Part shown: positions 47,906-60,179 of the stretch, in pieces
Numbering within the stretch: position 1 is the stretch's first letter
How the letters are laid out: each line of letters starts with the position of its first letter
From: Chaunax sp. Z400
Lineage: Eukaryota > Chordata > Actinopteri > Lophiiformes > Chaunacidae
Reading direction: 5' to 3'
DNA: 64,000 bases
NCBI GenBank assembly: GCA_037577475.1
Contig: CM075188.1
Coordinates: 20,627,001 to 20,691,000, forward strand
The notes under the pieces: generated by a model
The model's input: the letters and a program-made list of their open reading frames with translations, nothing else
What the model was told of the DNA's origin: nothing
Database searches by the model: none
Translations under genes and position numbers: made by a program

Positions 47906-50900
47906 ACAGGTGCAGCAAAATACACTTTTGACCACAGCCAACAGTGATGTTGGGTGTGGTCTGAAGTGATTAGGCCTAGATAAACCCTCAACCAGAGAGG
48001 ACTGTATGGTTATTCTGTAGTATTCTTTGTGTGAATAGCTCATATTTCTATGGTTTAAAACTGCCTTTAACACACTGTTGTGCCAAATATGTCCTTAATC
48101 ATTCATTACTTCACTTACACACAATGCAATCATTTAAATATAAGATCTTTCTCTGACATTCGTTCATCTCACGTCCCTCACATGTTCTTCTTCTTCGCTG
48201 TCTGTTGCTGCCTCTTACACATGCTCTCTCTCCCTCCCTCTGCTTGGCTGCACCACTGGCTGGGGTCAATTAATCATCGGATACTATTTACATATTTACA
48301 GTGGGGCTAAGCTAAGCTGATTACTATTCCAATAGCCGCTGATTCAACAGGGCTTACCCTGTGAAATAATGTGATGAGGATTTGGGGAAAACGGCTTTAG
48401 AGCGTTTTGATTGGCTCTCATCCCTGAAAGCCCAAATAACAGAGTAGTGCACGACAGTGACCTTCACAAAACACTCCGCCATCATCTAAGCGCAGAAATT
48501 GATTCTGTCCTCTCATCTTGAATTCTCTCTCTTCTTTCGGCTGTATTTTTGGTCATTATGCATGCCCAGAACATAAAGGAGCACAACGTTATCTGGCCCG
48601 TGGTGGCTCCCACTATATTGCTGTGGTCTTACGTCAAAGAATAAACTTTTTATCAGATCTGATAACATGGTGCGTCATAAACATCACAAGGGACTTATTT
48701 ACAGACTTTCCTTACTAGTATGCATTGCTACTCAGCAGCTCATTACAGTAATTGGTGGTGCATCATGCTGTTGTCATGTTGTTGCTCTCTTTCTATTTAA
48801 GTCTTTTCATTTTGGATTAAGTCTAATTATCCTCAGGCTATTTCAGGACAAGCTCAGACTGTCCTCAGGGCCCATGCAGTTGGGGTCTTTACAAAGTTGC
48901 ATGGATAATGCCACATCGCCGGTGCCTCAGCACATCAGCAGGACTGCCAACAAAGGGGGGCACAGGGTTGTCCAGCAATATTGTGTGACATCATCTGGCA
49001 AAGGACTGATGGTCAATCAAATACATGCAAGTACATATAGCTGGAAGATTACATTGTAATATAGACATTGTATTTCTACTGTCGTAATTCTCCTAAAAAT
49101 CCTGTCTGTGAGTTCAGCATTTTGGTGTCTAATATGAAACAAGTCACATTGTAGTCTGAATTCCCTCATTGGAGTAAAAAGTCTTCTTATACTGTCATAT
49201 ACATCACCCATCACTTCATATAAACGATTGTCCCTCCCTAACAAGCAATAACAATGTTATAAAAATGAAATATGATAAGCTTTCAGATGAATTTGGTACA
49301 GACAATGATGTTTGTAGATAGTAAATCCTCACTATGGACTTCTCATCTTCTCTCACAAAGCACATTTTTATGTGATAAATATGCTAATCAACATGTTTAC
49401 ATTGCATATGTTACATTTGATGTAAATCTGAATATTATGCGATACAAATGTCATGTCAGCTGTGATTAAGTTTTAAATTTTCTCACTTTTCTCACATGCT
49501 GTAACAGATATGTACACATTGATCTATCATTACAGACTAGTTTAATAGTGTTATAGTTTTCTGTCATTTATGTTCCATACCTGTAATATGGTCATTATTT
49601 ATATGAAAATAAAGTAGTATTACAGATGGATTACACTTCTCTTACAGTATCTGGCCCTCATCTCTGTCCCATTCTGCTTCTCACCTCTTCACCTCTTGTC
49701 TTGACTCACCTCTCTACCCCTTAAATCACCTCTTCTTTTTCTTATTTCTCTCACCCTCCGCCACCCTCTCTCCTTTTCATCAACAGGGAGACGGGGGTAT
49801 TACGCTGGGATTAGGTCTCAGCCAGCTTTAATTCCAGCTCCTGAAATGAGATCCATGCCACAGCCAAAGAGAAGGCTGCTCAGAGCTCTCTCGCCATAGT
49901 GAGAGTGATAGTGGCGTTACGTCATAAGTCATTGGATAACCATCTGCTAGTGATGCACAAGTCGACCTCCAGGTCGGGCGAGTTCGAATCACCTCACAAA
50001 AACATATTACAGGTACATGTCTGTACTGACGGGTTGCTTGTTTTGCTGCTATTCAACAAGAAACACCATAAAGCTGGTGGTTTGTGGGTAAGGTCAGATT
50101 TGGGTGGTTGATTAGTGCATATTTGTGCGGGGTGGCTGGTCCAAGTCTTAAATAACCCAGATCTATGCATCACCATCATATATCATCATCACCTGGTTAT
50201 TATCAGTCATAGAGCAAAAAGACACCACACAATTAGTGAACTAGATTATTTTACCATCATCTCTGCCAAATAAGCAGCTGACTTTTCAATGTTATTGTTG
50301 ATTTCTAGATCATGACATCATTTAACTGTTAGCCCAACATACAAATTATTAGCAAAGCTGTTTTTTATGTTAGCTATGCTATCTAAGGGCTCAAAGGTAA
50401 CATTTAGTAATGTTAACATTATACCAAAGTTTTTTAATATTATCCTAACATTTGACTGCTAATCAGCTAATGATAAAATTATGCCAAAATCTGTGTGTCT
50501 TATTGGCTCCTTCTGGAAAGATACAGTTGTCTCCACACTCTTAGTCCCTCTCTCTGTCTGTTACACACACATACACTCGCACACAATTTAACTATTTATT
50601 TATACACCCATATATGGAAAAGAGTATCAGGACACAAATATTGAAGATGCAGCAAAGTGCAAACTCATAAAATCATGGACCCATGACATACAGTAGGTCT
50701 TCATATTTTTAAAACAAAAATAGAGCAGTTCTCAATGTTAGGAGTAGGAGGTAGGAGCATCACTTCCATATATGACAGCCAATAATAGCAGAGAGAGCAA
50801 AATATTTTGTGCGCTAACCACTAGCCTGTGTATGTCCTTGGTTGGCAAACAAGCAGTCTGCACCTATAACCCAGATCTAATATGGTATAGGAGTGGTTGG

Positions 50901-51607
50901 TATTTAATAACCTAGAGTCAAAGGAGCAGGCCATCTCTTAAACAAACACTGATGTGGAGTCTTCAGTGATGATGACGACATGTGGCTTATTGACAGAAAA
51001 AGTGAAAAAATGACAGAGATGAGACATGGAAAGTGGCACAGGAGCACTTCTACAAAAAAAAAAGGATTTCAGTCAAAGTGTCAGATAATATAATGAACAC
51101 ATGTATCTTGATAGGCACTAAAAGCACACCTTTTTAACACATATAAGAAGTGGACATATTGGCATATTGTCATAGAAGACCATCAGATTTTGAAACTGGC
51201 ATGTTAATTCCATCTAACGCAGAGAGAGAAAAAAAAACTTATAAGAGTAAAATATTATTTGGCAACTGAAAAATTCTAATATGAATATATATCCAGTTAA
51301 GATTGGTGCCACATAGCAACCCCAAACTAAACAGCTGTCTGTTTTTACCCTAGCTCCCCTTTCAGAACACCCACATGAGAGCAGCTCACCTGACAACAAT
51401 CTGTTTAAATGAGGAAAGGTGGAACTGTCACTTCTGTAATTGACACATCTTGGCTTCATAGTTTATGATTAAAATTCATGTGAAGCCTTTAAAGTCATCC
51501 AGTGCAAATTTCTCTTTTTTGGAAATATTAACACAGACTGAAACATTGTAAAAAGGATAATTCCATTGTGTTTTTAAACTGTTAAGTCAAAGTACTTACT
51601 ATAGTCA
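47906..51607. other. Unique DNA, no gene recognised
   Basis: No recognised element. The block at about 49790-49900 is GC-richer, with a palindromic-looking AGCTTTAATTCCAGCT. Other parts are AT-rich. No tRNA fold was found around the GTTCGAATC at 49982. Confidence 0.5.
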
Positions 51608-51678
51608 GTGTGTGTGTGTGCGTGTGTGTGTCTGTGTCTGTTTGTGTGTGTGTGTGAGAGAGAGCGAGAGAGAGAGAG

Positions 51679-51739
<61 letters not shown>
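51608..51739. repeat. Compound (GT)n-(GA)n microsatellite
   Basis: GT alternation with CG/CT interruptions to about 51655 is followed by GA alternation to 51739 with three GC interruptions. Confidence 0.97.
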
Positions 51740-51742
<3 letters not shown>

Positions 51743-52590
51743 GCAGCATGCTTATTGGTATCAATAAGCTATCATGTGTGTAAATATGGGGTTTTACTGC
51801 CCCCTAGTGGCAGGAAGGAGGAGGAGAGTTGACCAGTAATGAAATGAGGGTGTGTGCATGTGGATGTACAAAGATGGAGGAAGATAAATTCACATACAGT
51901 AGCATAGAAGAGTGTGCTTGACAAGGAGAACAGGTAAAAAGGACAGAAAAGGGAGGTTCGGAGGAGCAGTTAAAAAAAAACAAACAGACAGGCTCTCATT
52001 GACAAATTCAAGAATGCATAGTAGCAGATATAGTGAGTCCATCCAGTTTGAGAGACAGGGCAAAACTGACCTGTGGCTCAGAAAATATCGATTGATCGTG
52101 TCTTGTTTTATATTGCTGGTGAGAGAAAACAAGCAGCAGCAGCAGACATGCTGCATTGGTGGATGTGAGCGCAGGGACGTCAATAGATGTGTGATTTTAA
52201 TTTTAGGACCTGTTCAGTCCGCTTTCTTTGCCACAGCTTGCAGTGACATGGATCTCTACCAGTTCTAGTCTGACCGCAGATAGAAGAACCAACCAGAACC
52301 AAAGACAAACACACGGGGGAAAACAATAGAAGAAACAGAAGAAAGAAAGAAAGAAAGACAAGAGATGAGTAAAGAAAATGGCTATAATAACAGGAGGTAA
52401 ACAAAGAGAGAAACAGGAAGAGGAACAAATGAGCCAGAAATGTAAAATGAAAAAAGAAAGACAAAAAGAGTCCATCCAAACAAACCTGTAGAGAGATGAG
52501 CAGAGAGTGAAGGAGGTGGAGGATGATGAAGGTCATGAAGGTTCTCAGTGTCAGGGATTTATACACAGAGGTGTTGATGACAGCAGCTCA
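51740..52590. other. Purine-rich DNA, no gene recognised
   Basis: Plus strand is A/G-rich with a (GAAA)n run near 52341-52358. The 118-128 codon frames here are products of this bias. Confidence 0.5.
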
Positions 52591-52908
52591 GTCCTTTTCC
52601 TGGAGTTTAGTCTTTTACTGTTTATTAGAGTTTAGTCCTTTTCCGGGTTATTTAAGTCATTTTCATGGTTATTTCAGTCATTTTCTTGGTTATTTGAGTT
52701 AAGACATTTACCTGGTTATTTGCATTAAGTCATTTTCCTGGTTATTTGCGTTTAGTCATTTTCCTGGTTATTTGCATTAAGTCATTTTCCTGGTTATTTG
52801 CATTAAGACATTTCCTGATTATTTGAGTTAAGACATTTCCTGGTTATTTGAGTTTAGTCGTTTTCCTGGTTATTTGCATTCAGTCCTTTTCTTGGTCATT
52901 TGTGTTTA
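52591..52908. repeat. 26-bp minisatellite, about 13 units
   Basis: Units start GTCATTTTCCTGGTTATTTG and end CATTAA, GAGTTA or CGTTTA. Boundaries are at 52635, 52656, 52677, 52703, 52729, 52755, 52781, 52807, 52832, 52857 and 52883. The middle units (52755 and 52781) are identical; outer ones are diverged or shortened to 21-25 bases. There are no unique spacers, so it is a tandem repeat and not a CRISPR-like array. Confidence 0.93.
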
Positions 52909-53589
52909 GGGCAGTGTGACATATTCAGGAGCGCTAATCACAGGTGTTAATCGATAAGAGCAGGTGCAGCATTTTGTAGTGGTTTATAGTAAGGTGAAGT
53001 GAATGTCAAAAAATTCTCGTGGTGAGGTGCCAAAAGAGGAGCTGAACTCATCTTTATGCAAATTTTAAGTGTCTGCAGCAATTACACAGATACAGTAGCG
53101 AGTGTCCATTGGATTGATGCGAGTTCCTGGAACATTATGTTCTGCATGAGACCAACACATTCAAATTAACATATTACTACCAATCTAACTTGATATAAAG
53201 CATCTCAGCATGGACACAAAGACAGTCAGAGGAACTCAATGAGATCAGTTCTTCAAATCGTGGGAGTCAGCGGTGGATTAAAAAAAAAGTATCAGCTGTC
53301 ATGCTGGCTGCACTTATCATAACTAGCCCTTCAATGCTGGTGCTTTATTTTTACTGACTAATTAAAAAACACAAATCAAATGGTGCTGATATAACAATCC
53401 CCTGATGTTCACAGTCAATCATCATTTTTCACCCCAAGTTGTAAACGAGCCAATTTGTGCGTGTTTCCCCTCAGAATTGATTTTTGCAGAAGGTGCTAAA
53501 TGTTATTTAAAGTGTGTTAAACCATATTTTATCTAAAATAAAACTATTAAAGGAGCTTATTTAGCTAAATATTCCTCTTAGACCATCAC
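52909..53589. other. Unique AT-rich DNA, no gene recognised
   Basis: No open frame, repeat or structure of note. Confidence 0.5.
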
Positions 53590-54060
53590 CACATTTAACC
53601 ATATGGACCAGAGGTTTAAACCCCGCGGCAGGCCGAGGAAAGCTTCTCGAAGAAATGATGACAAAGATGGAGGTACAGCATTAGCAGTTGTTTCCTTCGA
53701 CTTTTGGACCAGCTTCTCTCTCAACAGGGGCTTCCTGCCATGGCTCATTGTCAAGCTGTTTGTCGCGGTGGAGCAGCAGCCTGATTAGGCGCTGAGGTTG
53801 CCAGGTTGAGTCGTGAAGAACAGAGCTGAGAGCAGAGCCGGCAGACGAACTTTACTTACTGGGCTGAAAAGCAGCTGCAGCTCTGAAGCTTCCATGCTGG
53901 CAGGTGAGGAAGCCAAGCTGTCTGTGAGTCTGTGTGGTCTGCAGCTCTGGCACTTTGTTCACATGTCGAGACGGATGTGTTTGTCTATGGTCCTGCTCAT
54001 TCCAATGTTCATTTATTACCTCTGGATGTCACTTTTAGCAACCGTGGAATTGGTGTGTAA
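53590..54060 (+). promoter_or_regulatory. Candidate first exon or promoter patch, CpG-bearing
   Basis: CpG dinucleotides cluster here (CCCCGCGGCAGGCCGAGG, TTTGTCGCGGTGG, GAGCCGGCAGACGAAC) in contrast to neighbouring DNA. A frame from the ATG at 53603 begins MDQRFKPRGRPRKASRRN, with an AT-hook-like RGRPRK core at residues 8-13, and reaches GAG|GTACAG, a fair splice donor, near 53671. A second possible donor, GGCAG|GTGAGG, is at about 53903. No acceptor, TATA box or homologous protein is recognised. It may be a short 5' exon of a DNA-binding protein gene or just a CpG-rich stretch; I favour neither strongly. Confidence 0.25.
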
Positions 54061-55504
54061 AAGCTTCACCACAAATAGTTTTGCTTTGATACACTTGTGA
54101 AAAAGAAATTAATAAGTTATATTAACGTTATGAATATTACGCAGAATTATCTTGAGATGAAGTTTATCGAAGACTACAGTCAGGAGTTACAGTCAGATCC
54201 CATTCTGAAGAGACAGCAGTTAAATATCTCACAAAGTGAGGATAGGAGAAAACAAATTGTATACAAAAAATTTTAATTGCATCAAATTTGTGTTCATCAC
54301 TTCAGTTATAATAGATTTCCTGGCAGATGTGGCAACACGGTTACTGGTGTCAACAACTTGAATCCTGTGAGAATGACAGCCACAAAAAATGAAAATACAA
54401 TACAGAACTAACAATGGGAATGGAATGGAAATAATACTGAGCATAAATCATATAAAACAACAGGTTTTGAAGTCATGAAAGGGATTCCACTTACCCTGGA
54501 AAATTGTAATTTGAAAGATCACAATCCACCAGCCAGGTTTTTTTTTTTTTTTTTTCAACAAAGACCAGGAAAGAGAGGACCTCAAAATAAAGAGGAAAAC
54601 ATGGTTAACATTCCAATCAAAAACAGCTGAGCGAAGTCATTATCAAATATGTGGGGCTGGTCACAGAGGCTGAATGAGTTTCTCCTTCACATTCAACTCT
54701 TGCTCTTTACTTTAAAGACAAGCACAAGGTAAGATTTCTTTCATGTTTCAACTACATTGAGGAGGAAATTCTTCAAATCCTGCAGCTTATCACTGCCACT
54801 GTTTCTAAGCATGACGTTTAGTTTTAAACGGCGGAATATTGAGGGAGAAACAGCAGCAACATGAAGCTGCTTTGTTCTTTCATATGGCAGGATTTGGGGG
54901 GTTTGCAGTTGGATTTTTCATGAAAGCTGTAAATTCCTTTCCAGTGGGATGAACATTTTCATTAATGCAGAGAGGACAAGAGTCCTGTCTGTGGCTTTTT
55001 CTGTAAACTGTTTCATGTGGTAATCAGGGCTGACAAAAACATGAAACTATGAAAACATCTAAGCGGTGGTGGCACTAAATTCAGGGACTGGGTTACATAA
55101 CGATTTTCAAAAATGCTTGGTTTTCAAGACAAAATAGGAGCAAAATTGTTTTCAGGCAATTAAGGTCACGGCAGTTACCTCCTCCGTCACCTGCTGCCTC
55201 CTGACTCTCATTTCAGCTGTGATGTTGTGTCAAAGAAATGGCAAATTACTTGTTTCCTTAAAAAAAAAAATGACACACTTAAGTTCGATGTTGAAATTTC
55301 CCACAGCCTGTAATTAGTTACATGTTTAAAACTCCAAAAATCATCTGGCATATTTGTGTCATTTTAATTGCTCCAGTGATGGACTGCAATGGTTTGCCTT
55401 ACGTCTGTCCCAATTCCAATTTATGGCTACAAATGACCATTATATTTATTATGTTGCTTTTTTATATATTTAATTTTGTTGATAAGAATGTCAGAAAACA
55501 GGCC
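54061..55504. other. AT-rich DNA with poly-T run, no gene recognised
   Basis: Eighteen T at 54538-54555. No other feature. The 77-codon frame at 55322-55555 has no family resemblance and runs into a dispersed repeat. Confidence 0.5.
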
Positions 55505-55640
55505 AGAAGACGTCATTATAATTTCCCAGAACCCAAGGTAACATCTTTGTACTAGTTTTCTCCAAAAGCCAAACAGATTCAGTTCACAATGCTACAAAAT
55601 GAAAATAAAACGAAGCTAAGTCTTGACACTTATAAAGTTA
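55505..55640 (+). repeat. Dispersed repeat with TTTCCCAGAACCCAAGGTAACATCTT motif
   Basis: The words CGTCATTATAATTTCCCAGA, ACCCAAGGTAACATCTTTG, GTTTTCTCCAAAAGCCAAAC and ATTCAGTTCACAATG follow the order of a short teleost repeat (ATTTCCCAGAGCCCAAGGTGACATCTT...GTTTTGTCC...AGATATTCAGTTTACTAT). I cannot give its family name. No ends are visible. Confidence 0.5.
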
Positions 55641-58600
55641 GAACAGCATAGTTAAAGCAAGGATTATAGGCAATAACAATGATGTCATTATTCTATAGCA
55701 TTACATTGCACAATTCACACTTACTTTGTAATGAAATGTTAAAGAAAAATTCCTAATTTTCACATCATTTCCCCAAATGGGCCAAACGTTCTCTATAGGT
55801 CTGCTTTATATTTGGCTGTGATCCATCCTTACTTTGTTTAGTTGGATCTTGCCATTACACCTCCCAGAACAATTCAACCATTTTTTTTAAACCATGCCTC
55901 ACAAATATATGTTTTGAGCTTACAAGGCCAAATTAAAGTAGCAGCTGTTGACTGCAGTGAACAAAGACAGGCACATTATGACTCAGGCACTGCACAAGTC
56001 TGTACAAGTATTATGATGAGGGTTAAGATTCATGACTCAATGAAGCTTTATTTTCTCCTCAGGAAAAAAAGGCTTAATCTACAGTCGGTAATTTTTAGCA
56101 GGTTTCCTTATTTAAATTGTTAATTTGGCACCAACAGAAAAATGTAATCAAGTTTAATTAAATTTTTATGCAGATCAGCTGTGTTTTCCATCTGCTCTTC
56201 AACACCTGAGGTGACTTTCAGAATGCTGGTTTGGACAATGATCCCCTGAATAAAACACAAAGAGCGAAATTTCTAGGGTGAAATTTAACCAAGCAGAGCA
56301 GAATGGGAGTAACAGTACACTTTAACTTCCTCATAGCACAGATTGAAGCGTGCCAGTTGGCCTACCCACTTCTGTGGGAAGGTGAAAAACAGGTGGGGGG
56401 CAGGAAATGACATGGGTACGGTTTTAAACTAACTGCTGGAGCTAGAAGTCATAAAAAAAATGTCAATTTTTGTAGCATTTAACCAAAAGTTTCTCTGAAA
56501 AATTCTGTCTCTATTAGAATGTAAGCTCATGAGGCATTTAATTGCTATTCCTGCTGCTCACAGTCTCCTGAAGCTAAACAATAAGACTGTGTGCTGCCAT
56601 ACTAGCATGAATAGAAGCAGAAAAAAATTAATACTTTTCTGTATGGAATTATGGATCTGGCATGACAATTGTGAGATTGAGCACAATTTATCAAGAAGAT
56701 TCTCAGAATGTGTTCAAGGTCCCCTCCACTCTAACGGTTCAACATCCCATACAACACACACTGATGTGAAAATCTGACATGGTTTGAATTTTTAAAAAGT
56801 GTGAATGATTGGAGACTTTTCAGACATTACAAGTTTTTAAAAAAAAAGGTGTTTCGGGGCATTGGTCATTAAAGAAGCCCTTACTTGCAGACAGACGTCA
56901 TCGCTCTCTGTTCTGCAAGCTGCCCTCTGCAGTAGACGACGAGCCATGTCCCTCTCCACAGCTGGGAGGGATGACCAGCCAATTACATCTTCTTCCCCTC
57001 TTAAGTCCATTAATCTCCTCATTATAAAGGCCTCCATTCCCTTAAAGGAGAGTTCTGCCCACTATAACGCTTTATCACATTAGTGCTTAATTAAGAATTA
57101 TGTCCTAGCATCTTGGTTTTAATTATGTGAATGCCTGGCTCCATTTGTAACGTAACCAATTGGTGACATGCAGCAGCAGCAGCAGCCGCCACTGCAGGAA
57201 TGACAGGGAGGGGAAACAGGCTGTGGCCTTTGTTGAAGTAATGAATTTAGCTTTAATGATGGAGGAATGGGGGCAGAGCTTTTGGCAACTGGATCTTAAT
57301 TGGAAGAGTGAACACCGATGCACTCAAAAGTAAAAGGGGCTTGTAAAGTAAGTGTATATGTCACTCTACTGCAAGGCCAAGATCTGCAGGCAAGAGTTCA
57401 ATTTGCTGACATTACCTGCTGTGATAGTATCAGCATGACGTTCATGGTCCCTTCATCCTTTTCCCATCGCCATGTTTGTTTGGAAGAGGGAGGATAAGAA
57501 CTGCTACAGGTATTAACTGGGAAGTTATGAGGCTCTTGCATCTTTGCTAAAGAGGTTTAGCCCTTCGGCACTACTTCTGCTGAACAAGCTGCACATGCTC
57601 GGATTTGCTGTGGATTAACATGGTTGATGAAGCAGCAGCATAAAGGACAACAAATATCTTTTCATTCAAATTACAGGTTGTGTCAGATGAAAGCAGTTCG
57701 CTCTCTTGCATTGGTGCCCAAACTCACCACTATGTTATTTATGCTTGTGTTGTTTGCTGTTTGTGTGAAATACAATTAAAATGTGTTTATATTTAAGAAG
57801 TTTAAGCGTATATTTCAGAACTTTGGTTTATCAAAAAGGATCATCGTTTAAACACACATCTCTCATGTACTGAAGTGCTTCATTTTTTTCTATATTAATA
57901 ATGAAACTTAGTCTGCTTCTGTAGCATATCTCAAAAACCATTCAATATATTTTATTGAAACCTCATACATGTCACCCATATATTGGAGATGTGCCTTTTG
58001 ATATATTTACAGTACAATTTTTACTTTTTTCCAAAATGATAAAAAAACAGCTTGAGCTTAGTCTCAGATTGCAAAGCAGATGCAAAGTATGCATACAACA
58101 TTAGCTCTGTTACTTGTTGCCGTATACAATTCTCGGGGGACCTGGGGTATAAAAGCATCTAGTGATGTCTCTTCTGAGATTTGGGGAATTTAAAAAAAGA
58201 CGTTTGCAAAATCCAGCATCCAGCAGAGAATGAGTAAGACCGGCTGCAGACGTAGGTGAGGACATGCCAGACTCAGTCCACCATTTACTGGAGAATAAGT
58301 ATTTTTACTCAAGCATTTCACTTAAAACTTATACCATATTTATCTCCCAACTTACATACATTTATTCAGGTAAAATAATGACTGACAAATGCATTTTTGC
58401 TAAGTGTGGAGCATAGAAAACAAATGAAACCATTTACAGACTGTTTTCCTGCCTCATACACACCCGTTAAACTATACAGAAAATATCAAATGATATCCTG
58501 TCATATCTTGCTGTGATGAGACATTTCCAATTTGCAGATCTTACAATAAACCACAATATTGGATCTCTGTTTAGAATACTGCAAGGTCTTTAAGATAGCA

Positions 58601-59455
58601 ACAGCCGTGCAAAAATAACTGGTGTTGAACGAACATTTAGAAAAAAGACTAGTGCCTGTCATTTACAGACTATGAATCCAACTCAGACTGTGAAGATGAT
58701 GCATGGCAGTGGTCCATTTCCACAAAGAAGTGACTAGAGAGAGTCTCTTGAAGATGAAAAAAAAACCGAATCCAGCCTTGCTTAGATAAGACTCTCAGAT
58801 GTTGTTCATGATGTAATTTTTAGGATTCTTCAATGGAAAAAAATAAACATTCAGCTTCCTGTTTTACTTGGAGGTGTTAGAAGAAACCATGAAGAACACC
58901 TTACACTCGAAATGCAAGGCGTGTTTGCAGCAAGGAAGTGGTGTTAGTTTCAATTAGCAAGAAAAGTAAAAGCTCTCCACAGCAAGGGGGGTTGGGGCAT
59001 CGGATGTGATAATGATCAAGGGGTTTACAAAGGAAGAGATGGGGAGGGAGGGCTGATGAGGACATGTCGGCGCAGGGAGGGGTGGTTCCTCTTGGGATGT
59101 ACTTCTATCAGAGGTATTTAAGGAGGGACAGCCAATCGGATATGGTGAGGGTTGATGTCTCCATTTTCAGCTTCCGCGCTGCCAGCTCATCATCTGTTGC
59201 ATCAGTGCCGCAGATGTAGCTCTATGCACAGATTGATGCTCGTGGCAGCTTTTATTACAGCTGGAGTAAATTGACTTGCGTATGGATCGGAGTTTTCGGT
59301 TTGCAAAATGAGCTCTGCCATTGGAATGAGAATTTCAAAATGATGGATCTGTCCCCAGAAATACAAAAAAAATTGAATTAATTGTGGCTGTTTGAGTAGA
59401 ATGTGACATCAAAAGACACTTATCCTGCATCTTAGCTTTGTATCACCCCTATGGT
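55641..59455. other. Unique DNA with candidate regulatory blocks at 57060-57330 and 59150-59340
   Basis: 57060-57330 carries TTAATTAAGAATTATG, TTTTAATTATGTG, TAATGAATTTAGCTTTAATG and CTTAATTGG, plus a (CAG)5 run at 57171-57186. 59150-59340 carries CTTTTATTACAGCTGG and other mixed-composition sequence. No gene is recognised. Frames of 66-93 codons show no motif. Confidence 0.4.
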
Positions 59456-59492
59456 CGTGGTGGTGGTGGTTTAGGGGGGGGGGGGGGGGGGG
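59456..59492. repeat. (TGG)n followed by a 19-G run
   Basis: GTGG triplets pass into TTTA and then nineteen consecutive G at 59474-59492. Such a run can form a G-quadruplex and is also prone to sequencing length error. Confidence 0.9.
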
Positions 59493-59677
59493 TAGTTGTC
59501 AGTTTGTCCATCCGTCAATCCAATCATTTTCCTCTCTGGAGAAAACTATACACTATGTACCAGCTTCACCAAACTTTACACATTTATTAACCATGATAAG
59601 TATTTGACGATAAATGGGTTTTGTATTGACAAACAAATGACAAATGTTGAGTCTAAATGCTGATTCTTAATTCTTAC

Positions 59678-60179
59678 TGTCATGGATCTGATCCTAGTCT
59701 GTTGCTTCCTCGTATTTTGTAAGCTTAATTCCATGCCTTGTTATTTGCTTTGCATTTCCTGTTGTCTTATCTTATGATCTGTTTTCACCTTTTGTTTCCC
59801 CTGTATCGGTATTAGTCTTCTGTTTTCAGTTCTGGTTTGTTCCCTCTCCCTCTGTGTCTTTGTAGCCCTGTCTCGTGAGTTTATCATTGTATCCTTCTTG
59901 TGTCTTCCACTTAAATATTTTCCCTCCAGAGTGTGATTGTCTGATTGTCTCCACCTGTGGTTGTCTCCTCCTCCCTGTGCCACCTGTTTGTCATTCCCTC
60001 ATTATCCCAGTATATTTAGTCTGTGTGATTCCCTCTATTAGCCATTCGCCTAGTGTTTGCAATCTGTAAAAGTTTTCTTGTTTTCTTTTGGGGTTGTTGT
60101 TTTTTTTTTATTTTGCCCGTCTTCTGGATTTTGCTTCTGCCAATTAAATGTGTGTGTTGTTAAAAAAAACAAAAAAACA
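59678..60179 (+). mobile_element. Possible solo LTR or LTR-like retroposon
   Basis: The block opens TGTCATGGATCTGATCC and is rich in CCTGT/TTTCC/CTTGT words, with CACCTGTGGTTGTCTCCTCC, CACCTGTTTGTCATTCCCTC and a TATA-like TATATTTAG at about 60011, and closes in A-rich sequence ending CA. This composition and order is usual for teleost Gypsy-type LTRs (TG...CA limits, downstream core promoter). No target duplication, primer-binding site or coding region is visible, and the A-rich end could instead be a SINE-type tail. Two overlapping frames are spurious. Confidence 0.4.

Noticed and set aside
49899..50000. tRNA gene suggested by GAGTTCGAATCACC
   Set aside because: No A box at the right distance and no acceptor or anticodon stem can be formed.
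52591..52908. CRISPR-like array
   Set aside because: Units are directly adjacent with no unique spacers, and the host is a eukaryote. It is a minisatellite.
53813..54100. 95-codon frame with a hydrophobic segment as a membrane protein
   Set aside because: No homologue recognised, and a good splice donor interrupts it near 53903. Kept only as part of the exon/promoter candidate.
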